A DNA stretch of 64,000 nucleotides from Halopseudomonas sp002296055 (lineage in GTDB: Bacteria; Pseudomonadota; Gammaproteobacteria; Pseudomonadales; Pseudomonadaceae): NCBI RefSeq assembly GCF_050876985.1, contig NZ_JBPAPP010000001.1; one strand, 5' to 3'. Shown here in pieces: positions 33,963 through 42,875 of this stretch. The notes below the pieces were generated by a model. It was not told the origin of the DNA and did not search any database. It worked only from the letters and a program-made list of their open reading frames with translations. Positions within the stretch are counted from its first letter, which is position 1, and each line of letters opens with the position of its first letter. The position numbers and the translations under genes were made by a program.

Positions 33963-35894
33963 TCATTCGGCCTCAAGGCGGATCGCCTTTTCAATCGCCA
34001 GTGCTAGCCCCCGCTCATCGAATGGTTTGGCCAGGGTGGGCAAGGCAGCGGCCTGCTCGGTGATTTCCGCATAGCCGGAGGCGAGGATGACTTTCAGGCC
34101 TGGGCGGATCTGCGCCAGGTGCTCGGCTAGTTGGCTGCCGGTCATGCGGGGCATGGCGTGATCGGTGATCACCAGGTCTAGCGTGTGCATCTCTACCGCT
34201 TCCAGCGCTTGGCGCGCCGAGTGTGCGCGGATGGCGATGTGGCCGAGTTCTTCCAGCAGAGCGCAGGTGTTGAGCAGCACCAGCTCGTCGTCGTCGACGA
34301 CCAGTATGCGCAGCGCGGGGCCGGCTGCTTGCTGTGTTTCGCGTGGTGCGGGTGCACTGGCGGGCGCTTTGGTGTTGGCGTCGGCCACGGGCAGCCACAG
34401 TTGCACGGTGGTGCCGGTACCCTCGGTGCTCTGCAATGTCAGCTTGCCGCCCAGTTGCTCCATCATGCCGTGCACCATGGATAAGCCCAGGCCTGTGCCT
34501 TTGCCAACGCCTTTGGTCGTGAAGAAGGGTTCGACGGCCTGCTTTAACGTGCTGTCGTCCATGCCTTCACCGGAGTCGGCGATTTCGACCAGCAGGTATT
34601 GCGCCAGCTCTGCACCGCTGCCTTCTCGCCCAGTTGCGGGGCGGGCAGAGATGGTGATCTGACCGCCGTCTGGCATCGCGTCGCGGGCGTTGATAACCAG
34701 GTTGAGCAGGGCGGTTTCCAGTTGATGAGCGTCGACCTTGATGGCTGGCAGGCCCAGCTCAAAGCGGGTGTCGATGCTGATTTTGGCGCCTATCGACTGC
34801 TTGATCAGGCTATCCATACCGAGGATCAGTTCAGGGAGCGAAACGGCTTCCAGCTTGAGCTTCTGGCGGCGGGAGAACGCCAGCAGCCGCTGGGTCATGG
34901 AGGCGCCGCGTTTGGTGGCTTGCAGTGCGTTATCCAATAGCTCGATAACGGGCGAGTTGGGTAGCTTCTTGCGTGCCAGTTCAAGGCTGATGAGGATCAC
35001 GGTGAGCAGGTTGTTGAAGTCATGCGCGACACCGCCGGTCAGGCGGCCGACCGCGTCCATTTTCTGTGCCTGAAACAGCTCTTCCCGCGCCTGATCAAGG
35101 GCCTTCTGGGTTTCGTAACGCTCCGTGACGTCACGGGTAACCTTGGCAAAGCCGGTGATCTGGCCGTTGTCGTCGTGGATGGCGTCGATGATCACGTGGG
35201 CCATAAAGCGCGTGCCATCCTTGCGCACTCGCCAGCCCTCTTCCTCCAGTCTGCCTTCTTGTGTCGCCAGCGCCAGATTGGTGGCGGGGCGCCCGGCGGC
35301 CTGGTCTTCCGCGGTGTAAAAACGTGAAAAGTGATGGCCGATGATCTCGTCGGGTGCGTAACCCTTGATGCGTTGAGCGCCGGCATTCCAGTTGGTGACG
35401 CGACCCTCGGCGCTGAGAAGATAGATCGCGTAGTCGGTCACGCCTTGAATCAGCAGGCGCAGCTGCTCTTCGCTTTGACGCAGGCTTTCCTCGGCGGCGC
35501 GTTTTTCGGTCAGATCGCGGGTGACCTTGGCAAAGCCCTGCAGGGTGCCGTCCGCCGTGCGGATGGGGTCAATAATGACGTGTGCCCAGAACCGTGAGCC
35601 ATCCTTGCGCACCCGCCAGCCTTCGGTCTCGAAGCGGCCGCCGTTCATTGCCTGATTAAGGCCGTGTGCGGGCAGGCCGTCAGCGCGGTCGCTGTCGGTA
35701 TAAAAGCGGGAAAAATGGGAGCCGATGATCTCCTCGCTGCTGTAGCCCTTGAAGCGCTGGGCGCCGCTGTTCCAGCTGACCACAATACCGTTGGGGTCAA
35801 GCATGTAAACCGCGTAGTCGATGATTGCATCAACCAGCATGCGATAGCGTTCTTCGGCATGCTGCGCCGTGCCGGTTGCGTCTTGAGTGTCCAT
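33963..35894 (-). CDS. PAS-PAS hybrid sensor histidine kinase
   Basis: 643 residues from the ATG at 35894; the open frame runs 88 codons further but that part is low-complexity and the first domain starts right after this ATG. Two very similar PAS domains (both with YxxEEIIG/YAPDEIIGxHFSRFYT and RVRKDGxRFxAHVIIDxI) suggest internal duplication. Then HisKA with H291 (GGVAHDFNNLLTV), HATPase (NLVINARDAMPDGG; KGVGKGTGLGLSMV), and a C-terminal receiver with D578 (ITDHAMPRM). No membrane segment, so it is a cytoplasmic sensor. No output regulator is adjacent. Confidence 0.9.
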   Translation of the reverse strand: MDTQDATGTAQHAEERYRMLVDAIIDYAVYMLDPNGIVVSWNSGAQRFKGYSSEEIIGSHFSRFYTDSDRADGLPAHGLNQAMNGGRFETEGWRVRKDGSRFWAHVIIDPIRTADGTLQGFAKVTRDLTEKRAAEESLRQSEEQLRLLIQGVTDYAIYLLSAEGRVTNWNAGAQRIKGYAPDEIIGHHFSRFYTAEDQAAGRPATNLALATQEGRLEEEGWRVRKDGTRFMAHVIIDAIHDDNGQITGFAKVTRDVTERYETQKALDQAREELFQAQKMDAVGRLTGGVAHDFNNLLTVILISLELARKKLPNSPVIELLDNALQATKRGASMTQRLLAFSRRQKLKLEAVSLPELILGMDSLIKQSIGAKISIDTRFELGLPAIKVDAHQLETALLNLVINARDAMPDGGQITISARPATGREGSGAELAQYLLVEIADSGEGMDDSTLKQAVEPFFTTKGVGKGTGLGLSMVHGMMEQLGGKLTLQSTEGTGTTVQLWLPVADANTKAPASAPAPRETQQAAGPALRILVVDDDELVLLNTCALLEELGHIAIRAHSARQALEAVEMHTLDLVITDHAMPRMTGSQLAEHLAQIRPGLKVILASGYAEITEQAAALPTLAKPFDERGLALAIEKAIRLEAE

Positions 35895-36120
35895 AGTTTT
35901 CCAGGTAGCGGGGAGCGGGCCGCAGGCCAAGCGAAGAGGCGGGGATCTCAACGTCCGTGTTTGGCGCGGTGCAGGTGTTGTCTGTATAGCCTGAAGAGCC
36001 CGTGGCTGGCAATACTGACAGGGGGGAAGGTAGTGACTTTCGAGTGGGCCGACAGCTTGCGCGCTGCCGGCTGTGGGGCGGAGATCCGTTCCAGCGCGTT
36101 GGCGCCGGAACGGGGTGTGG

Positions 36121-37230
36121 CTAGTTGCTCTTTTGCTTGGCAGCGCCCAGGGTGACAATCACGCCTTCATCGGCAGCGATCTGGCCCTTGCACACTGCAG
36201 GGTAGATCTCGGCAAGGCCTTGCAGGCCGCTTACTTCCCGAGTCTTGAGCCAGCGACGGCTCCAGGCTGCGGCATCGCGCAGGAACTGCTGGCTACGCTC
36301 GGCAAAGCCTTGGGGCCCCCAGTCTTTCATGCGCTTTTGAATATGCCCTGGGGCAAAGAAAAAGCTGCTGCGATCGTTGCCGACCGTAAGCCTGGTTTGG
36401 GTTTCGTCCCAATGGGTCAGGCCGACACGCAGGCAGTAGAGCAGCTGATCGCCCAGGTGAGCGTGCAGGGCGTTGAGCATGCTGGCGTTGCCAGACATGT
36501 CGACGATCATGGTAGGCACCGATGGGTCGATATCCTGCAGCTGCTCATAGCCTACAACGCTGTCGTAGATACCGAGCTGTTGAACCAGCTCGCTGTTGCG
36601 GGCCGAGGTTACGCCGATGGTCACGGGCGCCTGATCATCCTTGAACATGGCGTAACCCAGTCCAATACTGGTTTTGCTGGAGGCGCTGAGGATGATGACC
36701 TGCTTTGCATCGTGCCATTGGCTATCTTGCAGCGAGTCCCAGATGCAAAAGGAGGTAATGTGCAGCGGCCACAGCAGCATGCGTTCGGGCTCGGTTGCCG
36801 GGTTGTAGCCTGGTTCGTTGTGCACTCGGCTGTAGCTGTTGTAGCCAGCCGGTAGCGCCGAGCGGTGTGCGCTGCCGTCTACCAGATGCTGGGCACTGAT
36901 GCGGGTGGGCTGCATGACGACTTCATGGGCCGGCGGAAAATAGCCGAAAAGCCGTTCACCTGTTGCAATCTCTGGGCAGCGCGACTCGATGACGTCGGCA
37001 AAGCCCCAGACCGGAATTACACCCCAGCCGTCGCTCTGCTCGCCTAGCGGCGGAAAGAACTGCCAGTAGCCCAGTTGGTCGCCGGCGGCTGCGTAGGTGA
37101 TGTTGTTGGCGGTGAAGGAGAAGGCGTCGATGGCCAGGCGAATTTGTCCGTCATCCAGGTTGGCCGCTGGGGTGGCATCGACCAGCCGCTGGGTCAAAAA
37201 GTTATCCTTGCGAATCTGAAATTGCTGCAC
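36121..37230 (-). CDS. DUF2855 family protein
   Basis: 369 residues. It matches the DUF2855 family, distantly related to medium-chain dehydrogenases (a Rossmann-like stretch VIILSASSKTSIGLGYAMF and TIGVTSARNSELVQQLGIYDSVVGYEQL are visible) but without the usual zinc ligands. Activity unknown. It lies 12 bases after the FAD-dependent oxidoreductase gene on the same strand, and both are divergent from a TetR gene, so the three are probably one regulatory unit for oxidation of an unknown small molecule. Confidence 0.8.
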   Translation of the reverse strand: MQQFQIRKDNFLTQRLVDATPAANLDDGQIRLAIDAFSFTANNITYAAAGDQLGYWQFFPPLGEQSDGWGVIPVWGFADVIESRCPEIATGERLFGYFPPAHEVVMQPTRISAQHLVDGSAHRSALPAGYNSYSRVHNEPGYNPATEPERMLLWPLHITSFCIWDSLQDSQWHDAKQVIILSASSKTSIGLGYAMFKDDQAPVTIGVTSARNSELVQQLGIYDSVVGYEQLQDIDPSVPTMIVDMSGNASMLNALHAHLGDQLLYCLRVGLTHWDETQTRLTVGNDRSSFFFAPGHIQKRMKDWGPQGFAERSQQFLRDAAAWSRRWLKTREVSGLQGLAEIYPAVCKGQIAADEGVIVTLGAAKQKSN

Positions 37231-37242
37231 GGTACACCTCTG

Positions 37243-38640
37243 TTAGTTGATGGCGGTGAGAAAGCGCTGAAGTTTCATCATGGCGGGCATGGCGTAGGTG
37301 CGCATGCGCTCGATGATAGCCTGCTTTTCAGCGTCATCGGGCGCGGCGCCCTTGACCAGCTTGCCCATTCCGTCGAGACGGTTTGCCAATAGCCATTTGC
37401 GCAGGTCACGGTCCTGCGACCACTGTTGCTGGTTGAGCATCAGCGCAATCATCATGCGAATCCAGTCAGTTGCGTGGTTAGGCAAGGGTACCACCGAGCA
37501 CAGACGGTTTTTTTCTGCCTCATTTTGGTAGTTGGCCTCCACGTGAGCGATGAACGCGGCGCTGAAGACCGGCTGATAGGAGCGCACAGTTTGCGGGGTG
37601 ATCAGGTTGCCGGAGAACACCTTCTTGATCTCCAGGTTGGTGATGGCGGTGGCGGAGCAGTCGATAAACAGCGTGTTGGCTGAGCATGGCAGTGTGCCGC
37701 GCTCCAGCACGATACGCGCAGGCTCCAGCTGTTTGACCCGACCCAGGCGCACGACATCGCGGATGCGTCGCAGCTCCTCCAGCTCCATACGGCTGACGGT
37801 GGCGCCATGAAACATCTGTGGCTCAACGTTCGGGTCCAAGCGTAACAGTACACCGGCCTGCTCAAGGTTGCTGAATAGCTCATCGACGGACTCGGCTTTG
37901 GCAACGGCTTCAAACTGGGCGGCCAGCGACCCGATGGTGCTGCCAAAAAACTCGTCAGCCGTCTGGGTGTTTTCGCGGTCCAGCAGCCAGGCATCACGCG
38001 ACACAATCCAACTGATGCGGTCCGGGTCAACCTGGTGCTCCAGCAGCCACAGACACGCGTCGATGCCGGTCTTGCCGCCGCCGATCACAACATATTGGTC
38101 GGCGGGGGCCTTGACGTCGGGCAGCCGGTTTAACGGGATAAAATTGACGCCCTCTGACATGCCGAAGCTGGGCGTGTGGGTAGCGGGTACGCTGGTCTTC
38201 AGGTAGGTGGCGTCGACGGTTTTGCGTGTCGAGGCGCGAAAGCGCTGGCCACTCAGTTTGTGCTCGAACACCCCGTCTCCAAGGTAGTTGCACATCGGGA
38301 AGTAACGCACGCGGCCGCTCGGCAGGAAGCGGTGGCGCATAACGTCATCAAAGTAGGCGAGGATCTCGGGGCCGGATGCCAGATCCCCCAGTCCCTTGTT
38401 GAGCCCGACCTCGTCCTTACGACCCTTGCTCAGCTCGGTCGAACTCACGCCGTAGAAGGTAGAGGGTTGGTGCAGCGTGACGAAGGGGTAGGCCACGTTC
38501 CAGTGACCACCAGGCTTGTGATACTGGTCAACGATGATCAGGCTGGCGTCCGTCTCACTCAGCAAGGTGTCGGCAAAGGCCATGCCGACGGCGCCACTGC
38601 CGACGATCAGGTAGTCGGCCTCCAGCTGTTTTTCGCTCAT
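37243..38640 (-). CDS. FAD/NAD(P)-binding oxidoreductase, monooxygenase-like
   Basis: 465 residues from the ATG at 38640, 9 bases from AGGAG. The N-terminal dinucleotide motif is DYLIVGSGAVGMAFADTLL, followed by VDQYHKPGGHWNVAYPFVTLHQPSTFYGV, which resembles flavin monooxygenases. A second dinucleotide motif YVVIGGGKTGIDACLWLL lies near residue 200. The substrate is unknown. First gene of the operon with DUF2855; the intergenic region to the divergent tetR carries two palindromic operators. Confidence 0.82.
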   Translation of the reverse strand: MSEKQLEADYLIVGSGAVGMAFADTLLSETDASLIIVDQYHKPGGHWNVAYPFVTLHQPSTFYGVSSTELSKGRKDEVGLNKGLGDLASGPEILAYFDDVMRHRFLPSGRVRYFPMCNYLGDGVFEHKLSGQRFRASTRKTVDATYLKTSVPATHTPSFGMSEGVNFIPLNRLPDVKAPADQYVVIGGGKTGIDACLWLLEHQVDPDRISWIVSRDAWLLDRENTQTADEFFGSTIGSLAAQFEAVAKAESVDELFSNLEQAGVLLRLDPNVEPQMFHGATVSRMELEELRRIRDVVRLGRVKQLEPARIVLERGTLPCSANTLFIDCSATAITNLEIKKVFSGNLITPQTVRSYQPVFSAAFIAHVEANYQNEAEKNRLCSVVPLPNHATDWIRMMIALMLNQQQWSQDRDLRKWLLANRLDGMGKLVKGAAPDDAEKQAIIERMRTYAMPAMMKLQRFLTAIN

Positions 38641-38686
38641 GTGCTGCACTCCTTTTTTGTTCTCATTGATGGATCTTGGCATCGCC

Positions 38687-38699
38687 ATAACAGTGTTAT
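38687..38699. promoter_or_regulatory. TetR operator 1
   Basis: ATAACAGTGTTAT, a perfect palindrome (ATAACA-G-TGTTAT), in the 104-bp divergent region between the oxidoreductase gene and tetR. Its centre is 24 bases from that of operator 2. Confidence 0.75.
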
Positions 38700-38710
38700 T
38701 TGTCGATAAT

Positions 38711-38723
38711 ATAACGCTGTTAT
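38711..38723. promoter_or_regulatory. TetR operator 2
   Basis: ATAACGCTGTTAT, palindromic arms ATAAC/GTTAT identical to those of operator 1. It lies 21 bases before the tetR ATG, so binding would repress tetR itself as well as the divergent operon. Confidence 0.75.
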
Positions 38724-38744
38724 TTTGAGTCAAGCGATAAATCC

Positions 38745-39350
38745 ATGAGCGATCCCAAGAGCAATATCCTGAAAGCGGCGTCCGAGCTGTTTATGCAGGG
38801 CGGTACCGCGGCACTGAGTGTGCGGGCGATCGCCGCGCGTGCGGGCATTTCCACAATTGGCATTTACAGCCACTTTCAGGGTAAGCAGGGCATCCTTGAT
38901 GCGCTTTACATTGAAGGCTTTACGGCCGTTATCGATGCTTTGGCGGTTGACGAGCTGAGTGCCGACCCGCGCGAGCGTGTGTTGTTGGCGGCGCGGCGCT
39001 ACCTGGAGACGGCGCAAACCTATGAGCCGCATTACGGGCTGATTTTTGGCAAGTTGGATGATAGCTACCAGCCCTCAGAGGCGGCGCGCCTGGTGGGCTT
39101 GCGGGGCTTTGAGCGCTTGACCGAGTTGGTTGCAGGCATGCTGCCAAGCGATGCGGGCGCTGCCCAGCAACGTACTCAGGCACTGCAGATCTGGGCACTG
39201 ATTCACGGCTTTGTGGGCTTAAAGAATCACGCGGTTGGCGAGTTGGTCGATATGCGCTGCTGGAAGGAGCGTGCGCTGGACGCGGTGGAGATTCTGATTG
39301 ACGCCATCATCGCCATACAGCAGGCCGGGCGGCCTGCCGCTGGGCGCTGA
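38745..39350 (+). CDS. TetR/AcrR family transcriptional regulator
   Basis: 201 residues. N-terminal helix-turn-helix (NILKAASELFMQGGTAALSVRAIAARAGISTIGIYSHFQGKQGILDALYIEGF) typical of TetR, with a ligand-binding C-terminal part. Divergent from the FAD oxidoreductase/DUF2855 operon, with two matching palindromes in between, so it very probably represses that operon until a substrate binds. The ligand is unknown. Confidence 0.92.
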   Translation: MSDPKSNILKAASELFMQGGTAALSVRAIAARAGISTIGIYSHFQGKQGILDALYIEGFTAVIDALAVDELSADPRERVLLAARRYLETAQTYEPHYGLIFGKLDDSYQPSEAARLVGLRGFERLTELVAGMLPSDAGAAQQRTQALQIWALIHGFVGLKNHAVGELVDMRCWKERALDAVEILIDAIIAIQQAGRPAAGR

Positions 39351-39352
39351 CG

Positions 39353-40018
39353 TTACTCCCAATCCACCGGGCAGGCGGTGCAGTCGGTCATGGTGACGTC
39401 CAGGAAAGTACCGTAGTGCAGGCGCGCACCTTCCAGATTGGCGTCGCTGAGGTTGGCGTGATTGAGCTTGGACTCCTGCAGGTTGGCGTCGCGTAGATCC
39501 GCGCCGGCCATGTCGGCCTTGGGTAGCCAAGCCATCTCCAGGTTGGCCGCACGCAGGATGGCATTGTGCAGGGTGGCACCGCTGAAGCGGGAGAATTCGA
39601 GGTTGGCGCCGGTAAAGTCGGTGCCATTGAAGCTGGCGCCCTGGGCGGTGAGGTTCCAGGCGCTGGCGCCCATGAAGTTGGCGCCGTCGGCATTGGCTCC
39701 ACGCATGGCGGTTTGCTGCAGGCTGGCACGGGCCAGGTTGGCATTTTGCAGGTTGGCCTGATCCAGCCGGGCCTGATCGAGAATGGCGTGGCGCAGGTCG
39801 GCACCACTGAGGTTGGCGCCGGTCAGATCTGCCTTGCGCAGGTCCATGTGGCGCAGGTCGGCATCGCGCAGATCGGCCCCGGGGCAGCTGGTGCCGGGCT
39901 TCAGCGCGCAGCCGTTGATGTACTGGATATCTTCTTCAGCCAGGTCGGCGCTTTGGGCCAGCAACTGAGCGCTGCCGAGGGCGAGTAACGTGGCACAGAC
40001 GAGAGGAAGCTGTTTCAT
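39353..40018 (-). CDS. Secreted pentapeptide-repeat protein
   Basis: 221 residues. Signal peptide to about residue 22 (LLALGSAQLLAQ), a short segment with two cysteines (NGCALKPGTSCPGADL), then about 30 pentapeptide repeats (A[DN]LXX pattern, e.g. ADLTGANLSGADL) forming a right-handed quadrilateral helix, and two cysteines near the end (DCTACPVDWE). Periplasmic. It lies downstream of the quinoprotein alcohol dehydrogenase gene on the same strand (48-base gap); pentapeptide proteins are found next to exaA/pedE in Pseudomonas, but their job is unknown to me. Confidence 0.85.
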   Translation of the reverse strand: MKQLPLVCATLLALGSAQLLAQSADLAEEDIQYINGCALKPGTSCPGADLRDADLRHMDLRKADLTGANLSGADLRHAILDQARLDQANLQNANLARASLQQTAMRGANADGANFMGASAWNLTAQGASFNGTDFTGANLEFSRFSGATLHNAILRAANLEMAWLPKADMAGADLRDANLQESKLNHANLSDANLEGARLHYGTFLDVTMTDCTACPVDWE

Positions 40019-40066
40019 GTCGGTCTCCAGAGCCCTGCCCGCAGAGCGGGCAGGGCATGCCAGGGG

Positions 40067-41923
40067 TTACTCGTTGGCCCAGCTGGGCAGTTTGAATACC
40101 CAGAAGGAGCCACCCTGGGCGACTGGCTTGGTCAGCTCAGCCATGTCGCCGCCCCACAGCGGAACCGCGCCGCCGTAGCCGGTGGTGACACCGATGTACT
40201 GCTCGCCGTCCTGTTCCCAGGTGATCGGCGGAGAGATAACGCCGGTACCGGTCTGGAACTCCCACAGCTGCTCGCCGGTTTCGGCGTTGAAGGCCTTGAA
40301 GAAGCCGTCGCCAGTGCCGGTGAAGACCAGGTTGCCGCCGGTAGCCAGTACGCCGGCCCAGAGGGGCAGGGGCTCTTTGTGTTCCCAGGCGATGTTGCCG
40401 GTTTGCGGGTCCATGGCGCGCAGGATACCCACGTGGTCATCAAACATGCGCTTGATGCGGAAGCCCATGCCCAGATAAGCAGAGCCTTTGGTGTAGCTGA
40501 CCTGCTCGGTCCAGTAGTCCTCTTTCCAGTGGTTGGCCGGCACGTAGAACAGACCGGTGTCCTGGCTGTAAGCCATGGGGTTCCAGTTCTTGCCACCGAG
40601 GAACGGCGGGGAGACCTCAATCGCTTCGCTGCGCTCCTGACCTTCTTGCAGACGCGGCGGACGTTGCCCTTCGTTCTCAATCGGGCGACCGGTTTCCAAG
40701 TCGATGCCGCTGGCCCAGGTGATGTTGTCGACAAACGGGAAGGCATTCATCAGCTTGCCGTCTTCACGGTTGACCACGTAGAAGAAGCCGTTGCGGTCAG
40801 CGTGGGCGGTAGCCGGCACCTTCTCGCCGTCCTGCTCGTAGTCAAACAGCACCAGCTCGTTGTTGCCGGAGAAGTCCCAGGTGTCGTTCGGGGTGTGCTG
40901 GTAGAACCACTTGACCTCACCGGTGCTGGGGTCAACGCCTACCTGGCCGGAGGTGTACAGGCTGTCGTAGTCAGCCGGGTCACCGTCTTCCGGTGTGCGC
41001 GCCCAGCCGTTCCACGGCGCCGGGTTGCCCGCACCGATGATGATGGTGTTGGTGGCAGCGTCAAAGCTGGCGCTCTGCCACGGTGCACCGCCGCCCTGAC
41101 TCCAGGCTTCGACCTTGCCGGTTGGCGAGTTTGGATCATCCGGCCAGGAGGGCGCTTTGATGTCGCCGGTGGGGGTGCTGTCTTCGCCGTTCAGGCGGCC
41201 CATGTGACCTTCTACGAAGGGGCGCATCCAGACTTCTTCACCGGTCAGCGGGTCGCGGGCAAACAGCTTGCCGACTACGCCAAATTCGTCACCCGAGGAG
41301 CCGTGGATCAGCAGTGCGCGGCCAGTGGTCTGGTCCTGCACGATGGTCGGCGCGCCGGTCATGGTGTAACCCGCCTTGTGATCGGCAAACTTCTTACGCC
41401 AGACAACCTTGCCGGTGTCCTTGTTCAGCGCTACAACACTGGCGTCCAGGGTGCCGAAGAACACCAGATCGCCGTAAATGGCGGCGCCGCGGTTGACTAC
41501 GTCACAGCAGGGGCGGATATCATCGGGCAGGCGGTGCGAGTAGCTCCACAGGCGGCGGCCGGTTTTGGCATCCAGCGCGAACATGCGCGAGTAGGAGCCG
41601 GTGACGTAGATCACCCCGTCGTGAACGATGGCCTGGGATTCCTGGCCGCGTTGTTTCTCATCGCCAAAGGAGAAGGTCCAGGCCGGGGTCAGCTTGAATA
41701 CGTTCTCTGCGTTGACCTGGTCCAGCGGGCTGTAGCGCTGGGCGTTGGTGCCCATGCCGTACATCAGCACGTTGTTGGTGGTCATGTGGTCGTTGGCAAT
41801 GTCGTCCCAGGTGATCGGCGTGGCGGCGGCCGGATTGGCGGCCAGGCCGAAGCTGGCGGCAATCACGATGCCCTTGATCGCCTGGCTGATCGGTTTCAGC
41901 GAGGAATGTCTTGTTGTTTTCAT
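40067..41923 (-). CDS. exaA: PQQ-dependent alcohol dehydrogenase (ExaA/PedE type)
   Basis: 618 residues from the ATG at 41923; the open frame extends 18 codons upstream but MKTTRHSS begins the signal peptide (cleaved near NPAAA). Eight-bladed quinoprotein propeller with tryptophan-docking repeats, the adjacent-cysteine disulfide ring (RPCCDVVNRG, C139-C140) that covers PQQ, GNPAPWNGWAR, and TPNDTWDFSGNNELVLFDY. It oxidises ethanol and other alcohols in the periplasm and passes electrons to cytochrome c550 (divergent gene). Very close to ExaA of P. aeruginosa. Whether it uses Ca2+ or a lanthanide was not decided here. Confidence 0.94.
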   Translation of the reverse strand: MKTTRHSSLKPISQAIKGIVIAASFGLAANPAAATPITWDDIANDHMTTNNVLMYGMGTNAQRYSPLDQVNAENVFKLTPAWTFSFGDEKQRGQESQAIVHDGVIYVTGSYSRMFALDAKTGRRLWSYSHRLPDDIRPCCDVVNRGAAIYGDLVFFGTLDASVVALNKDTGKVVWRKKFADHKAGYTMTGAPTIVQDQTTGRALLIHGSSGDEFGVVGKLFARDPLTGEEVWMRPFVEGHMGRLNGEDSTPTGDIKAPSWPDDPNSPTGKVEAWSQGGGAPWQSASFDAATNTIIIGAGNPAPWNGWARTPEDGDPADYDSLYTSGQVGVDPSTGEVKWFYQHTPNDTWDFSGNNELVLFDYEQDGEKVPATAHADRNGFFYVVNREDGKLMNAFPFVDNITWASGIDLETGRPIENEGQRPPRLQEGQERSEAIEVSPPFLGGKNWNPMAYSQDTGLFYVPANHWKEDYWTEQVSYTKGSAYLGMGFRIKRMFDDHVGILRAMDPQTGNIAWEHKEPLPLWAGVLATGGNLVFTGTGDGFFKAFNAETGEQLWEFQTGTGVISPPITWEQDGEQYIGVTTGYGGAVPLWGGDMAELTKPVAQGGSFWVFKLPSWANE

Positions 41924-42291
41924 GGCAGTTTTCCTGTCGATAGTTGGGGTGTTCAGCGGGGCTGATCCACGGCTCATGGTGGTCGCGTGGCTGTCCCGGT
42001 CGATACGGAAAAATGCCCGGAAGCGGCGGGAAGAGTTCCCGGTTGGCTGGCGCTTGGTAGGGGGTAGGAGGGAGCAGTACTTAGGGTGGAGAAAACCTGA
42101 TCCAAGAGCCGTGGTGGTTACTTTTGCAAAAGCGCAAATGCCTCTGCGACGGGCGTTTCAAGGGAGTGCGCGGGGCGTTTCTACTACCAACGAACTAGCC
42201 TGCGGCCACCAAAGCAGCATTGGGCGCTGTGGCGCCGCTACCTACCATGCTCATCGTCAAATCCGTAATGAACGGCCAAGAGGTGAGCAGT
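41924..42291. other. Divergent exaA / cytochrome c intergenic region (368 bp)
   Basis: No gene seen. It must hold both promoters. It contains a CTACTAC element (42181-42197) 95 bases before the cytochrome gene, and CAGTACTTAGGG (42075-42086) facing exaA, both resembling the motif found upstream of pqqF, erbR and nosP. Confidence 0.55.
42181..42197 (+). promoter_or_regulatory. Weak copy of the shared alcohol-oxidation motif, exaB side
   Basis: CTACTACCAACGAACTA: the CTACTAC half is identical to the motif upstream of pqqF and erbR, the rest is diverged (10 of 17). Located 95 bases upstream of the cytochrome c550 start. Confidence 0.4.
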
Positions 42292-42729
42292 ATGAACCAT
42301 TACAAGAACACACTGAAAATGACCGCGCTGGGCCTGGCACTGGTCGCCGGTCAGGCGTTTGCCCATGGCAACGTCACCCCTCAGGCGGTCGACACCAAGG
42401 GATTGGAAGAGCTGGGCGAGGAGTGGCGCGATACCAACCCCTATCGCGAAGGGCACCCCCAGCATGACCTCGCTATCAAGGTAGGCGCCTCAGCCTACAA
42501 CCAGAACTGCGCGGCCTGTCATGGCCTGGACGGTATTTCCGGTGGCATCACGCCGGACCTGCGTTACCTGGAGTCCGGTGACTACGGTGATGAATGGTTC
42601 AAGGAGCGCGTGGTCAACGGCGCAGTGCGCGACGGCCGAGTTTACATGCCACGCATGGCCGACTTTGTCAGTCAGGAAGCCCTGTGGGCAATTCGTACCT
42701 GGCTGGAGAGTGTTGCGGTTGAGCAGTAA
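42292..42729 (+). CDS. exaB: Cytochrome c550, electron acceptor of quinoprotein ethanol dehydrogenase
   Basis: 145 residues from the ATG at 42292 (GAGGTGAG upstream). Signal peptide about residues 1-24 (ending AFA). Haem c site CAACH at residues 73-77 and a probable axial methionine in RVYMPRM. EGHPQHDLAIKVGASAYNQNCAACHGLDG is typical of the PedF/ExaB group. It takes electrons from the PQQ enzyme in the periplasm and hands them to the oxidase chain. Divergent from exaA, as in P. aeruginosa, but here exaC has moved away. Confidence 0.9.
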   Translation: MNHYKNTLKMTALGLALVAGQAFAHGNVTPQAVDTKGLEELGEEWRDTNPYREGHPQHDLAIKVGASAYNQNCAACHGLDGISGGITPDLRYLESGDYGDEWFKERVVNGAVRDGRVYMPRMADFVSQEALWAIRTWLESVAVEQ

Positions 42730-42748
42730 ATTTAGAGGTTGTTCCAAC

Positions 42749-42770
42749 AAGCCGGCCACTGCGCCGGCTT
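42749..42770 (+). terminator. Terminator of the cytochrome c550 gene
   Basis: 8-bp stem AAGCCGGC/GCCGGCTT with a CACTGC loop, followed by TGTTGTTTTTGTTG. Confidence 0.82.
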
Positions 42771-42837
42771 TGTTGTTTTTGTTGTGGTGAACATTTTTTA
42801 AAAAAAAGATGAGGAACCTGCTGCGCTGCCCCGTTTA

Positions 42838-42856
42838 GTGAATGCAAATCAATATC
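42838..42856. promoter_or_regulatory. Candidate Fur box upstream of FecA-type receptor
   Basis: GTGAATGCAAATCAATATC matches 14 of 19 positions of the classical Fur box GATAATGATAATCATTATC, and ends 19 bases before the receptor ATG, so bound Fur would block transcription or translation initiation under iron-replete conditions. Confidence 0.5.
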
Positions 42857-42875
42857 ACTGGAAAGGGAGCGGTAG

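Noticed and set aside
40067..41923. Call of a lanthanide- or calcium-dependent type for the PQQ dehydrogenase
   Set aside because: Overall similarity is to ExaA/PedE, but I could not place the metal-selecting residue with certainty without an alignment.
40379..41965. Long antisense frame opposite exaA
   Set aside because: Shadow of the GC-rich exaA sequence; no ribosome site or recognisable domain.
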